Shown piece after piece: positions 23,696 through 32,092 of a stretch of 34,979 nucleotides of DNA. Source of the DNA: Anaerolineae bacterium. Lineage in GTDB: Bacteria; Chloroflexota; Anaerolineae; Anaerolineales; Villigracilaceae. Position 1 is the first letter of the stretch, and every line of letters starts with the position of its first letter. A program made the position numbers and the translations under genes. The DNA is taken from positions 1 through 34,979 of the forward strand of contig JAFLCE010000043.1 in NCBI GenBank assembly GCA_017303655.1, read 5' to 3'. The notes under the pieces were generated by a model. The model did no database searches, was not told the DNA's origin, and saw only the letters and a list, made by a program, of their open reading frames with translations.

Positions 23696-24588
23696 GAGAG
23701 GATTCTCTCTGCGCGTTTCTTGGCTCGGAAGACGACGGATGATGCAATGACATTGACGGTCAATGAGATTAAAAAGAGAATGATGCCAATCAAGAAGAGC
23801 GTATGATAATGTACGCTTCCATTTGCGACCTCGCCCATTTCAGCAGCGATGGTGGCAGTCATGGTGCGGACAGGGGAGAAGAGGCTGCCCAGGCTAGTTG
23901 CCAATACAGGCGCATTGCCGGTGACCATCATCACCGTCATCGTTTCGCCGATGGCACGACCCACTCCAAGCATGATAGCGGTGAGTACGCCAGACTTTGC
24001 GGCGGGTAGGGTCACACGCCAGATGGTCTGCCATTTGGTGGCGCCCAATGCCCAGGCACCTTCACGATAGGCACGCGGTACAGAGTCAAGTGCATCTTCG
24101 GCAACGGAGACGACGGTGGGAACGGCGATTCCGCCCAAAAGTAGCGACCCTGTAAACGCGGTCAGACCCGTTGGCAGGTCAAGAAAGATGCGAAGATTGG
24201 GAGAGACGACAAGGATACCGAGAAATCCCAACACCACCGAAGGGAGTCCACCGAGCAATTCCACTAAAGGCTTGAGAATTTCGCGCATCCAACGCGGAGC
24301 GATCTCGGAGATGTAAACCGCGGTGCCGATCCCAAATGGGACAGCGATAAGTGCCGCGCCGAGGGTGACGATCAGTGAACCCGTAATGAGCGGCAGGATG
24401 CCGAACATCGCTTCAATGGGATACCAACGCAGGCTGATGAAATTGCTTCCTTCCACTTCGCCAAGCGCAGGTAGACCTTCGCGCATAAGGAAGAAGAAGA
24501 TGAGCAGCACAAAGACGATGGCGGAATATCCGCTCGCTTTGATGGCTCTTGTAATGATGAATTCACGCCAGTTTAAAGATTTTTCCAT
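23692..24588 (-). CDS. pstC: Phosphate ABC permease PstC
   Basis: A 298-residue permease that pairs with PstA to form the channel. It has six helices, the family stretch LLGGLPSVVLGFLGI (about 118-132), the EAA loop YREGAWALGATKWQTIWRVTLPAAKSG (about 173-199) and GVGRAIGETMTVMMV. It lies downstream of pstS, separated by a 91-bp palindromic repeat. Confidence 0.93.
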   Translation of the reverse strand: MEKSLNWREFIITRAIKASGYSAIVFVLLIFFFLMREGLPALGEVEGSNFISLRWYPIEAMFGILPLITGSLIVTLGAALIAVPFGIGTAVYISEIAPRWMREILKPLVELLGGLPSVVLGFLGILVVSPNLRIFLDLPTGLTAFTGSLLLGGIAVPTVVSVAEDALDSVPRAYREGAWALGATKWQTIWRVTLPAAKSGVLTAIMLGVGRAIGETMTVMMVTGNAPVLATSLGSLFSPVRTMTATIAAEMGEVANGSVHYHTLFLIGIILFLISLTVNVIASSVVFRAKKRAERILS

Positions 24589-24598
24589 AGAGCTCCAA

Positions 24599-24689
24599 CG
24601 TCATTGCGAGGCGCGATCTTGTTCTTTGCGCCGAAGCAATCTCATGATTAAGTCTGAGATTGCTTCGGGCTGTCGCCCTCGCAATGACG
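24599..24689. repeat. REP-type palindrome between pstS and pstC
   Basis: CGTCATTGCGAGG at the left pairs with CTCGCAATGACG at the right, and CGAAGCAATCTCA pairs with TGAGATTGCTTCG inside, forming a long hairpin. This CGTCATTGCGAG/GAAGCAATCTC sequence resembles a dispersed palindrome seen in many bacterial genomes. Its place inside the operon could trim or stabilise the pstS end of the mRNA. Confidence 0.85.
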
Positions 24690-24696
24690 AAATGAT

Positions 24697-25572
24697 TTAC
24701 TTCACAGGCACAAAGCCAAGTTCCGCTACGATCTCTTGCGCTTCAACAGAGAGCATGATCCAATCGAGGTATTCTTTCACGATCCCTGTTGGTTCACCGT
24801 TAGTGTACATGTAAAGATCGCGCGCGATGGGATAGGTCTTATCGTTCACAGTTTCAATGGCGGGCAGCACATATGCGCCGCCTGTTTCTTCGGCAATGGC
24901 GATCGTCTTCACATCTTCGGGTACATAACCGAGACCGTCATACCCTATCGCATTTGGATTGCTGCGCACTTCCGAAATGATTCCTTCAGAAGATGGCAGC
25001 AATAACGTGTCGGTTGAAAAGAGAGTTTTATTTTCGCTGTTTCCAAGGCGCAGCACGGTTTCAAGAAAATACACATGCGTGCCCGAGTTAGTCTCACGCG
25101 ATAGCTTTACGATCGGTCTATCATCGCCGCCGACTTCACTCCAGTTGGTGATCTCGCCGCTGTAAATATCGGAGATCTGTTGCAAAGTTAATTCACTGAC
25201 AGGATTTTCTTGATTGACGATCACTGCAATGGCATCGCGGGCAATGATGTGTTCTACCGGGTTCACACCTTTCGATTGCGCTTCAGCAATTTCTTCATCT
25301 TTAATCTTGCGCGAAGCATTTGCGAGATCCACCGTATTATTGATCAGCGCCGCAATGCCTGTGCCCGAGCCGCCGCCCGTTACCGAGATACGCACATCAG
25401 TGTGCTCAGCCTGGTACGTCTCCGCCCACGCCAGTGCAAGGTTGACAATGGTATCGGAGCCTTTATTCTCAATGTATTGAGCAGGGGAGTCAGATGTGGT
25501 ATTGGTGGAGGAAGAACTGCAGGAGGTGAGCAGGAAAGAGGTAAGAAGAAAGAAAGCCAGTACGCGTTTCAT
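24697..25572 (-). CDS. pstS: Phosphate-binding lipoprotein PstS
   Basis: A 291-residue periplasmic-type binding protein anchored as a lipoprotein (signal ending LLTSC, then a Ser/Thr linker). Phosphate contacts are suggested by KGSDTI (about 37-42), [14 protein letters not shown] (64-77), DLANASRKI and [12 protein letters not shown] (about 158-169), the hallmark of the family. It leads pstSCAB. TATAAT lies 8 nt before the ATG without Shine-Dalgarno, so the transcript is probably leaderless. The gene is divergent from another pstB. Confidence 0.93.
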   Translation of the reverse strand: MKRVLAFFLLTSFLLTSCSSSSTNTTSDSPAQYIENKGSDTIVNLALAWAETYQAEHTDVRISVTGGGSGTGIAALINNTVDLANASRKIKDEEIAEAQSKGVNPVEHIIARDAIAVIVNQENPVSELTLQQISDIYSGEITNWSEVGGDDRPIVKLSRETNSGTHVYFLETVLRLGNSENKTLFSTDTLLLPSSEGIISEVRSNPNAIGYDGLGYVPEDVKTIAIAEETGGAYVLPAIETVNDKTYPIARDLYMYTNGEPTGIVKEYLDWIMLSVEAQEIVAELGFVPVK

Positions 25573-25687
25573 CGGCTGGGATTATACCGCCTCTGACTCA
25601 GCCGGGCTTGATTCTTGCCCTGACGCTTTTTGCCAGTTTGTGAGTTTTTTTATCGCTTTGAGTTTTCTTTTTGATACAATCACCTCC
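25573..25687. promoter_or_regulatory. Divergent leaderless promoters, pstS / pstB
   Basis: The minus strand has TATAAT (25586-25581) 8 nt before the pstS ATG. The plus strand has TACAAT (25675-25680) 7 nt before the pstB ATG. Neither gene has a Shine-Dalgarno sequence. No Pho-box-like direct repeats are seen in this gap. Confidence 0.5.
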
Positions 25688-26449
25688 ATGACCGCAACAC
25701 AACCCGCCTTCACCGTCCAGAACATGGACTTTTACTACAACCTCACCAAAAAGACGCTATCCAATATCAACTTGGAGATTCAGCCGCAAAAAGTGACCGC
25801 GCTCATTGGTCCTTCTGGCTGCGGAAAGTCCACTTTTTTGCGCTGTCTCAACCGCATGAATGACACCATCCCCGGCACAAAAGTGGATGGGCAGATCTTG
25901 CTCAATGGGCAGGATATTTACGACCTGTCCATGGATGTGGTCACACTCCGTCAGCGAGTGGGCATGGTCTTTCAGAAGCCGAACCCGTTTCCTCAATCCA
26001 TTTTCGATAATGTGGCGTTCGGTCCGCGAGTGATGGGCATGGATGTAAACTTAAATGAAGTGGTGGAGAAATCTCTGCGAGCGGCGGCATTGTGGGACGA
26101 AGTAAAAGATGACTTGAAATCCGATGCGATGGGATTGTCGTTGGGGCAACAGCAAAGGCTTTGCATTGCCCGCGTCATCGCCGTGCAGCCGGAAGTAATT
26201 TTGATGGACGAGTCTACCTCTGCTCTTGACCCCATCGCTACTTTGCGTGTAGAAGAACTAATTGCAGACTTAAAGAAACAATACACCATTGTGATCGTGA
26301 CGCATAACATGCAGCAGGCTGCGCGCGTCTCTGATTACACCGGTTTCTTCTGGCTAGGTGAGATGGTCGAATTCGCACCGACGACTCAGATGTTCACCGT
26401 GCCGAAACAGGAATTGACTGAGGCATATATTACCGGCAGAATGGGGTAG
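25688..26449 (+). CDS. pstB: Stand-alone PstB-like ATPase with altered signature
   Basis: A 253-residue PstB homologue encoded apart from any permease and on the opposite strand to both pst operons. It has Walker [10 protein letters not shown], an intact Q-loop VFQKPNPFP and the C-terminus YITGRMG. The ABC signature reads LSLGQQQR instead of LSGGQQQR, and the Walker B follows as MDESTSALD instead of DEPTSALD. It may energise one of the permeases under other conditions, or be a divergent copy. The long open frame upstream to 25496 overlaps pstS and is not conserved, so I start at 25688. A row of hairpins follows. Confidence 0.88.
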   Translation: MTATQPAFTVQNMDFYYNLTKKTLSNINLEIQPQKVTALIGPSGCGKSTFLRCLNRMNDTIPGTKVDGQILLNGQDIYDLSMDVVTLRQRVGMVFQKPNPFPQSIFDNVAFGPRVMGMDVNLNEVVEKSLRAAALWDEVKDDLKSDAMGLSLGQQQRLCIARVIAVQPEVILMDESTSALDPIATLRVEELIADLKKQYTIVIVTHNMQQAARVSDYTGFFWLGEMVEFAPTTQMFTVPKQELTEAYITGRMG

Positions 26450-26463
26450 GGAGTAATGGACTG

Positions 26464-26490
26464 CAAAAGCTCTGCTTTTGTAGTATTTAT
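26464..26490 (+). terminator. Intrinsic terminator of the stand-alone pstB
   Basis: A CAAAAGC-TCT-GCTTTTG stem is followed by TAGTATTTATTTTTTT. A second hairpin (TTCCTGAAGT with complement, 26495-26517) follows at once. Confidence 0.75.
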
Positions 26491-26531
26491 TTTTTTCCTG
26501 AAGTAGAACTTCAGGAATCCTGACGTAATTA

Positions 26532-26573
26532 AACAAAACGAGTGGATGAGATTTCTCATCCACTCGTTTTGTT
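26532..26573. terminator. Large bidirectional terminator between pstB and phoU
   Basis: A perfect stem of 19-20 bp (AACAAAACGAGTGGATGAG with complement) and a very short loop. A-rich and T-rich outer ends let it act on both the converging pstB (+) and phoU (-) transcripts. Confidence 0.85.
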
Positions 26574-26586
26574 ATTTACTCACTAC

Positions 26587-27276
26587 TTACTTCTGCTGGT
26601 CTTTCCAGAATTCATCGTCGCTTTGTTTGATCTCGTCGAAGGTGCCTCTGGCGATGTACACGGTGCGTTCGCAGATGTTGGTGACGCGGTCAGCGAAGCG
26701 CTCGAGGTTATGTGCCACCCAAAGAAGCCAGTTGGCGCGCTCGATGTTCTTCGGGTCTTCGATGACGAAGACCATCAACTCACGATAGATCTGGTTGTAG
26801 AGCGCGTCGACTTCGTCATCTTCGACGGGGATGGTCATAGCGGTCTCGGCATCGTTATTGATATAAGCGGTCAGTGCGCGGTGAAGCATGTCCACGCCTT
26901 TTTGTGCCATGCGCGGGAGGTCAATGAGCGGTTTGAGTAGTTTTTCATCGCCCATGCGGACGTTGATGTTGCCAATGCCTTTGGCATAATCGCCCATGCG
27001 TTCCAGTTCCGAGACGATCTCGAGCGTGGAGGCAAGAAAACGAAGATCCTGTGCCATCGGCTGCTGGGTGGCGATCAGGGTTACCAACTGATCTTCGAGA
27101 TCGAAGCGTTTCTTATTGATGGCTTTGTCTTCGACGATGATGGCTTGGGCGGCTTTGATGTCGCGTTTTTTTAACGCTTCTACGGAGCCGATCAAGGCAT
27201 GTTCCACCATGCTGCCAAGCAAAAGCACTTCGTCCCTTACATTTTGCATTTCGTTGTCAAAAGCTTTTCTGCTCAT
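26587..27276 (-). CDS. phoU: Phosphate signalling protein PhoU
   Basis: A 229-residue all-helical protein with two PhoU three-helix repeats. The metal-binding acidic clusters are visible as EDKAINKKRFDLEDQLV (about 49-65) and EDDEVDALYNQIYREL (about 152-167). PhoU damps phosphate uptake and links the Pst transporter to the PhoR/PhoP-type two-component system, neither of which is in this window. It is last in the operon pstSCAB-arsC-phoU, with AGAGGA before its ATG. Confidence 0.95.
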   Translation of the reverse strand: MSRKAFDNEMQNVRDEVLLLGSMVEHALIGSVEALKKRDIKAAQAIIVEDKAINKKRFDLEDQLVTLIATQQPMAQDLRFLASTLEIVSELERMGDYAKGIGNINVRMGDEKLLKPLIDLPRMAQKGVDMLHRALTAYINNDAETAMTIPVEDDEVDALYNQIYRELMVFVIEDPKNIERANWLLWVAHNLERFADRVTNICERTVYIARGTFDEIKQSDDEFWKDQQK

Positions 27277-27306
27277 AGGTCCTCTTTGATTTATATTCTA
27301 CTACCA

Positions 27307-27756
27307 TCAACTTGTTTGATGGTGGAAATTTGAAACAATGCTCTGCTCGGTCAGCCACAGACGTAGGCGCTGCTCGATCTGGTCACGCACGCGTCGGCTG
27401 GTTTCGAGGCGCTGCTCTTCATCCGCTTTGGCTGGGTCTTCAAAGGGCCAGTGTTCATGAGTTCCCATGTTGAGAAAAATAGCGGGACATTTCTCCTCGG
27501 CGTCGGCGCAGACAGTGATGACATGCGCGAAAACAGATTTGCCAAGATACTCGGAAACGGATTTGGGCGACTGCCCGGTAAGGTCGATACCGATCTCACG
27601 CATCACTTCCTGGACCTCAGGCAGGATGCTGCCCTTTGGCTCCGTGCCTGCGCTGTGAGCTTCGAAGTGCTCGCCTGCCAGCGCGCGTAGCAGACCTTCC
27701 GCCATTTGACTGCGGGCGGAATTACCCGTGCAAAGAATTAAGACCTTGGGTTTCAT
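27307..27756 (-). CDS. arsC: Arsenate reductase, thioredoxin-type (LMW-PTP fold)
   Basis: A 149-residue protein. The nucleophile loop is CTGNSARSQMAEG (Cys 9), and the two further redox cysteines are in VCADAEEKCP (C-x6-C). This is the three-cysteine relay of ArsC coupled to thioredoxin, rather than a plain tyrosine phosphatase. HWPFEDPAKA is also typical. It would reduce arsenate to arsenite. Its ATG follows the pstB stop after 2 nt, and phoU follows, so it is embedded in the phosphate operon. This fits because Pst transporters also let in arsenate. No arsenite exporter or ArsR was recognised nearby. Confidence 0.88.
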   Translation of the reverse strand: MKPKVLILCTGNSARSQMAEGLLRALAGEHFEAHSAGTEPKGSILPEVQEVMREIGIDLTGQSPKSVSEYLGKSVFAHVITVCADAEEKCPAIFLNMGTHEHWPFEDPAKADEEQRLETSRRVRDQIEQRLRLWLTEQSIVSNFHHQTS

Positions 27757-27758
27757 GA

Positions 27759-28535
27759 TTAACCGAACCTTCCGGTGACGTAATCTTCAGTGCGCTTGTC
27801 GCTGGGGCGGGTGAAGATGGTCTTGGTGTCTTCGAACTCGATTACGCCGCCCGCACGTTGGTCGTCGATCATCATCATGGCAGTATAGTCGCTGGCGCGC
27901 GCGGCTTGTTGCATGTTGTGGGTGACGATGATGATGGTGTAGTTCTTTTTCAGTTCCTGCATCAACTCTTCGATGCGTAGGGTCGAGATCGGGTCGAGCG
28001 CCGAGGCGGGTTCGTCCATCAAAATAATTTCAGGCTGAATGGCGATGGTGCGCGCAATGCACAGACGCTGTTGTTGCCCGCCGGAGAGGGCATAGGCGCT
28101 TTCTTGAAGTTTGTCTTTTACTTCATCCCAGAGGGCGGCACTGCGCAGGGACTGCTCAACGAGGTCGTCCATTTTTCCCTTGAAGCCGTTGATGCGCGCG
28201 CCCCAGGCGATGTTCTCGTAAATAGACTTGGGGAAGGGGTTAGGCTTTTGGAAGACCATGCCGATCTTGCGGCGAACTTCCACAGGGTCTACATTGTTGC
28301 TGTAGAGGTTTTCTCCCTGTAGAAGCAGTTCGCCGGTGGCATGACAGCCCGGCACAAAGTCGTTCATGCGGTTGAAGGCTCGTAACAGGGTGGATTTGCC
28401 ACAGCCGGAAGGACCGATGATGGCGGTGATCTTCTGGCGTTCCACTTTCATATTCACGCCTCTTACAGCGGTGAAATTACCATAGTGGATGGAGAGGTTG
28501 TTCGTTTCGATTGCGTAGTTAATATTATTTTCCAT
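27759..28535 (-). CDS. pstB: Phosphate ABC transporter ATPase PstB (canonical)
   Basis: A 258-residue ATPase with all motifs intact: Walker [11 protein letters not shown]-loop VFQKPNPFP, signature LSGGQQQR, Walker [15 protein letters not shown]-loop VTHNMQQ and C-terminus YVTGRFG. Of the three PstB proteins here it is the only one without deviations, so it is the best candidate for the main phosphate pump. GGGAAG precedes the ATG, 21 nt after pstA. Confidence 0.95.
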   Translation of the reverse strand: MENNINYAIETNNLSIHYGNFTAVRGVNMKVERQKITAIIGPSGCGKSTLLRAFNRMNDFVPGCHATGELLLQGENLYSNNVDPVEVRRKIGMVFQKPNPFPKSIYENIAWGARINGFKGKMDDLVEQSLRSAALWDEVKDKLQESAYALSGGQQQRLCIARTIAIQPEIILMDEPASALDPISTLRIEELMQELKKNYTIIIVTHNMQQAARASDYTAMMMIDDQRAGGVIEFEDTKTIFTRPSDKRTEDYVTGRFG

Positions 28536-28556
28536 GATTCACTTCCCAGTGTGGGT

Positions 28557-29795
28557 TTACCATCTGCGTTGAAAACGGTTGCGCAAAAAGATGGCTGTAG
28601 CGTTCAATGATAGTAATAGGACAAGCAGGACGATGATCGCGCCTGCGGCGATGGCATGAAATTCCGCCTGTGGGCGAGTTGTCCATTGATAGATCTGAAT
28701 GGGCAGCGCGGTAAATTTTGAAAACGGACTATCAGGGTCGAGGCTGATAAATGTGGAAGCGCCTACCACGATCAGGGGAGCCGTCTCTCCAAGGGTGCGC
28801 GAAATTGCAAGAATGCTGCCTGTCAGAATGCCGGGCAGGGCGTTTGGAAGGACGTGATACCACACGGTCTGCCAGCGTGTTGCACCAACACCGAAAGCGG
28901 CTTGCCGTAAAGAGTCGGGTACGGCTTTGATGGCTTCCTGTGCGTTGATGATCATGAGCGGCAGAACGAGGATGCCCATCGTCAGCCCGGCGGAGAGAAC
29001 CGTGCGCCCGTTTGAGTCGGTCACTCCAAATGCCGCTCCACTGGTCAATGCCTCCATCAACCGGACAAAGACCGCCAGACCCAACATGCCATACACGATG
29101 CTGGGCACGCCAGCCAGATTGTTGATATTGGTCTGAATGATATTAGTAAACCAATTATGCGGAGCATATTCCTGTAGGTAAATTGCTGCACCTACGCCAA
29201 CTGGAAGTGCGAAGAGAATTGCAATACCTACCAGCCAAAGCGAACCCAAAACAGCAGTTCGAACACCGGCAAATTCAGCTTTGGATGACATGGGGGTAGT
29301 AAGGAATTGAGGCGTCAACCAGGAACGAAACTCCAGTTCGGCTTCCGGGTATTTTTCGGCAACCTCAGCGCGAATTTCATCACCACGGAGCAAAGAGTCG
29401 GTCATGCTCCATGTACCTTTCGTATCGATTTGAAGGAGGCGTTCGAGGAGAAGGATGTAAAGGTCAGCCTGAGAACGCTCCTCCATCTTTTGTTCATTAT
29501 CCAATTTCGTGTATGCGCCTGAGGATAGACCCTCTTTCAAGATGATCAACAACTCTTCTTGGGTCAGTTCATTGATGGGGGTGGAGGTGAATTCAGCAGG
29601 ATCGTTCTTATATTCGTAAGCCACATAGCCGAAGGCGCCATCCAATACGTTATAGATCAAAGCGGTTAGGCTGAGGACGGCAATGACCAATGCAGACAGG
29701 AAGAGTGTTTGCCAGATGGACGCGGTAAGGTAGCGTTTTCGTAATTCAGAATAGAAGGCGGAGCCTTCCGGGTAGTTTCTATTTTGTTCGCTCAT
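28557..29795 (-). CDS. pstA: Phosphate ABC permease PstA with extra extracytoplasmic insert
   Basis: A 412-residue permease, about 120 residues longer than ordinary PstA. After the first membrane helix (about 28-50) there is a hydrophilic insert of about 120 residues (about 55-175, rich in Glu, Leu and Lys, including [19 protein letters not shown]). The usual five remaining helices follow, with the EAA loop [25 protein letters not shown]. The insert should face outward, near the substrate-binding protein. Its ATG overlaps the pstC stop by 4 nt. Confidence 0.92.
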   Translation of the reverse strand: MSEQNRNYPEGSAFYSELRKRYLTASIWQTLFLSALVIAVLSLTALIYNVLDGAFGYVAYEYKNDPAEFTSTPINELTQEELLIILKEGLSSGAYTKLDNEQKMEERSQADLYILLLERLLQIDTKGTWSMTDSLLRGDEIRAEVAEKYPEAELEFRSWLTPQFLTTPMSSKAEFAGVRTAVLGSLWLVGIAILFALPVGVGAAIYLQEYAPHNWFTNIIQTNINNLAGVPSIVYGMLGLAVFVRLMEALTSGAAFGVTDSNGRTVLSAGLTMGILVLPLMIINAQEAIKAVPDSLRQAAFGVGATRWQTVWYHVLPNALPGILTGSILAISRTLGETAPLIVVGASTFISLDPDSPFSKFTALPIQIYQWTTRPQAEFHAIAAGAIIVLLVLLLSLNATAIFLRNRFQRRW

Positions 29796-30742
29796 TCGTA
29801 TTGCTCCCGGAATTTATTAACCACCCACTGGCTGATGAGATTCAAAACAAGTGTCACCAGGAACAACATCAGCGCAATGGCGAATAAGCTGGTGTAGTCA
29901 ATGGTGTTATAGGAAAGGTCACCACCACTGATGCGCGCGATGTGCCCGGTCATGGTTTCGGCAGCATCCAGCGGGTTGAAGGAGAAATTTGATCCGGCCC
30001 CCGCCGCGACAGCCACGATCATGGTTTCACCGACAGCGCGTGAAATGCCTATGATTACCGCAGCCCCAATGCCGGAAAGCGCAGCTGGGAGTACCACTTG
30101 TAGGCTGGTCTCCAGTTTAGTAGCGCCCATGGCATAGGCACCTTCACGCAGAGCCCGCGGCACAGCGCTTAGCGCATCTTCACTCATGGAAGCGATAAGC
30201 GGCAGGATCATAATGCCCATTACCAAACCCGCAGACAGCATATTGTAGACTTGTATGCCGTCTTTGAAAATAAGTTTCAGGATAGGTGTGACGAATAAGA
30301 GGGCAAAGTAACCATACACCACGGTTGGGATGCCTGCCAGAACTTCGAGGATGGGTTTCAAAATGGAACGCATTCGATTGGAGGCATATTCACTTAGGTA
30401 AATGGCAGATGCCAAACCCAGCGGTAATGCGATAAAAATGGCAATGGCGCTTGTCGTCAGGGTGGCGGATACTAACGCCCAAATCCCATATTGCCCAATG
30501 CCCGGCTGCCATTTGGTCGTTCCAAAAAATTTGAGCAACGTCACATCAGGGTCATTAAAAAAGAGCAGGGCTTCCTTGCCAAGTTCATAGACGATCGCCA
30601 CGGTTACGAATATCGAAAGGATTCCGGCAAAGAAAAGTAATCCTTGGATTATGGTCTCGCTAATTCGCAGTTTCTTTTTCAAATCGAACTGACGGAAATT
30701 CTGCGTTTCCATTGGCTTGATGTTGAGGGCTTCTTCCTTCAT
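29792..30742 (-). CDS. pstC: Phosphate ABC permease PstC
   Basis: A 316-residue permease with a 30-residue cytosolic N-terminus and six helices. Family marks are [15 protein letters not shown] (about 133-147), the EAA loop [27 protein letters not shown] and [15 protein letters not shown]. It lies 146 nt after pstS, beyond a strong hairpin, and is coupled to pstA. The start at 30742 has AGAGAG upstream; an internal Met at residue 11 is a weaker alternative. Confidence 0.93.
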   Translation of the reverse strand: MKEEALNIKPMETQNFRQFDLKKKLRISETIIQGLLFFAGILSIFVTVAIVYELGKEALLFFNDPDVTLLKFFGTTKWQPGIGQYGIWALVSATLTTSAIAIFIALPLGLASAIYLSEYASNRMRSILKPILEVLAGIPTVVYGYFALLFVTPILKLIFKDGIQVYNMLSAGLVMGIMILPLIASMSEDALSAVPRALREGAYAMGATKLETSLQVVLPAALSGIGAAVIIGISRAVGETMIVAVAAGAGSNFSFNPLDAAETMTGHIARISGGDLSYNTIDYTSLFAIALMLFLVTLVLNLISQWVVNKFREQYE

Positions 30743-30840
30743 ACGCTTCTCTCTTGATAGGATTTGAATAGGTATTGTATTGAACCAAATCTTACTTTAA
30801 AAATAATAATAATTCCACAGGTTCAATTGTAAGAAGAAAT

Positions 30841-30868
30841 GGGCTGGTCTCTTTTTAGAGACCAGCCC
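30841..30868 (-). terminator. Hairpin between pstS and pstC, probable attenuator
   Basis: A perfect 11-bp stem GGGCTGGTCTC with complement around a 6-nt loop. On the minus strand it is followed by a moderately T-rich CATTTCTTCTT. A partial terminator here would give more PstS than permease, the usual stoichiometry. Confidence 0.75.
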
Positions 30869-30888
30869 AATATTACAGGATCTTTATT

Positions 30889-31956
30889 TTACTTACCAAC
30901 AGCGGTTTCCCAGGCGCTCATAGCAGCATCGAGATCAGCGGCGGGAGCGGGGAAGTAACCTACATCGATGATGTTATCTTCGAGGTTGGTGAGGTAGAAG
31001 TAGATGAACGCGGCAACCTGCGGTTTTTCCTGCATGATGGCAGCGGTGGAGTAGATGAAGAGCGGGCGGGCGAGCGGGTAAGTGCCGTTATCAACATCTT
31101 CCTGATTGGGCTCAACACCTTCGATATTGAGCGCCTTGAGGGTGTCAGCGTTCTCAACATAGTAAGCATAGCCGAAGTAACCGATGGCATACTCGCTACC
31201 AACAACACCCTGAACGAGGACGTTGTCATCTTCGGAGAACTGAGCGCCTTCGAGACCGAGGACGGCTTCTTCACCGAGACCGGTGTCAGCCTTGCCGTCA
31301 GCATTGAGGGTCAGAGGAGCGACCACGGCTTCGACGAAGTAGTCGAAAGTGCCGGAGTCAGCGCCGGGGGAGTAGATCTGAATGGCTTCGGCGGGGAAGG
31401 AGGCATCAACCTGATCCCAAGTGGTGAATTCGCCGGTGTAGATCTTGCCGAGTTGTTCCTTGGTGAGGTCGGTGACGAACTCATTGCTGGAGCTCACGAC
31501 CACGGCGAGGGCATCGGTGCCCACGCGGAATTCAACGGGTTCGCGACCAATGGCAGCACAAGCTTCGGCTTCGCTGTCCTTGATGGCGCGGGAGGCATTG
31601 GCGATATCAGACTCACCAGCGACACAGAAGCGTTCGAAACCGCCACCGGTACCGATGGAGTCAACGGTGACGTTGCCGGTGAAGCCTTCCTGTTGGAAGA
31701 GTTCAGCCATGCGTTCGGAAACGGGGAACACGGTGGAGGAACCAGCGGTTACCACATCACCAGTCACGGCATCCGGGGCATACATCGCCATCGGGTCTTC
31801 CACAACAGCTTCAGTGGGAGCCTCGGTAGCGGCTTCGGTTGCGGCTTCGGTCGCAGCTTCAGTAGCGGGGGCTTCAGTTGCCGGGGCGCCACAGGCGGCG
31901 AGCACGAGGCTTAACGCAACCAAGACGAAAATTGACGTACGAAAAATCTTAGACAT
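30889..31956 (-). CDS. pstS: Phosphate-binding lipoprotein PstS (long linker)
   Basis: A 355-residue lipoprotein with a signal ending LVLAAC. It has a low-complexity linker of tandem ATEA units (about 25-50), then the phosphate-binding fold with TAGSSTVFPVSERMAELF (about 70-87), DSIGTGGGFERFC (about 99-111), DIANASRAI and SPGADSGTFDYFVEA. It differs clearly from the other PstS in this window and is the kind common in Cyanobacteria and Chloroflexota. A GGAG precedes the ATG, with TACAAT further upstream, so unlike the first pstS its transcript has a leader. Confidence 0.93.
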   Translation of the reverse strand: MSKIFRTSIFVLVALSLVLAACGAPATEAPATEAATEAATEAATEAPTEAVVEDPMAMYAPDAVTGDVVTAGSSTVFPVSERMAELFQQEGFTGNVTVDSIGTGGGFERFCVAGESDIANASRAIKDSEAEACAAIGREPVEFRVGTDALAVVVSSSNEFVTDLTKEQLGKIYTGEFTTWDQVDASFPAEAIQIYSPGADSGTFDYFVEAVVAPLTLNADGKADTGLGEEAVLGLEGAQFSEDDNVLVQGVVGSEYAIGYFGYAYYVENADTLKALNIEGVEPNQEDVDNGTYPLARPLFIYSTAAIMQEKPQVAAFIYFYLTNLEDNIIDVGYFPAPAADLDAAMSAWETAVGK

Positions 31957-31971
31957 TTCTCTATTTCTCCT

Positions 31972-32057
31972 ATTGTATTTTGACTACAGGCTGGATGTTA
32001 TCAACCAGCCCTTAAGGTCAATGGAAGGACAAGTTAACATCTTGTTAAATTTGTTAA
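31972..32057 (-). promoter_or_regulatory. pstS promoter region with Pho-box-like repeats
   Basis: The minus strand carries TACAAT (31977-31972) as a likely -10 box. Three TTAACA-like units lie further upstream: TTAACA (32057-32052), TTAACA (32048-32043) and TTAACT (32037-32032). The last two are exactly 11 nt apart, the spacing of PhoP boxes in Bacillus. They lie about 60 nt upstream of the -10, farther than usual, and could instead act on manA. Confidence 0.4.
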
Positions 32058-32080
32058 TAAAGTCCCTCCCTCAATTTTGT

Positions 32081-32086
32081 TACAAT
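32081..32086 (+). promoter_or_regulatory. -10 box of manA (leaderless)
   Basis: TACAAT ends 6 nt before the manA ATG and no ribosome-binding site is present. Confidence 0.45.
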
Positions 32087-32092
32087 CAATAC

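Noticed and set aside
24323-24814. Open frame of 163 codons opposite pstC/pstS
   Set aside because: It crosses the REP palindrome and reads antisense to two well-supported genes.
25496-25687. Upstream extension of the stand-alone pstB
   Set aside because: It overlaps the divergent pstS start and adds unconserved residues. The family start is the ATG at 25688.
31453-31914. Open frame of 153 codons antisense to pstS
   Set aside because: Gly-rich product is a reflection of the repetitive pstS sequence, with no start signal and no family resemblance.
31445-32092. Long plus-strand open frame extending manA upstream by 216 codons
   Set aside because: It runs antisense through pstS and its Ala/Ser/Thr-rich product mirrors the pstS linker. 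The manA family begins at 32093.
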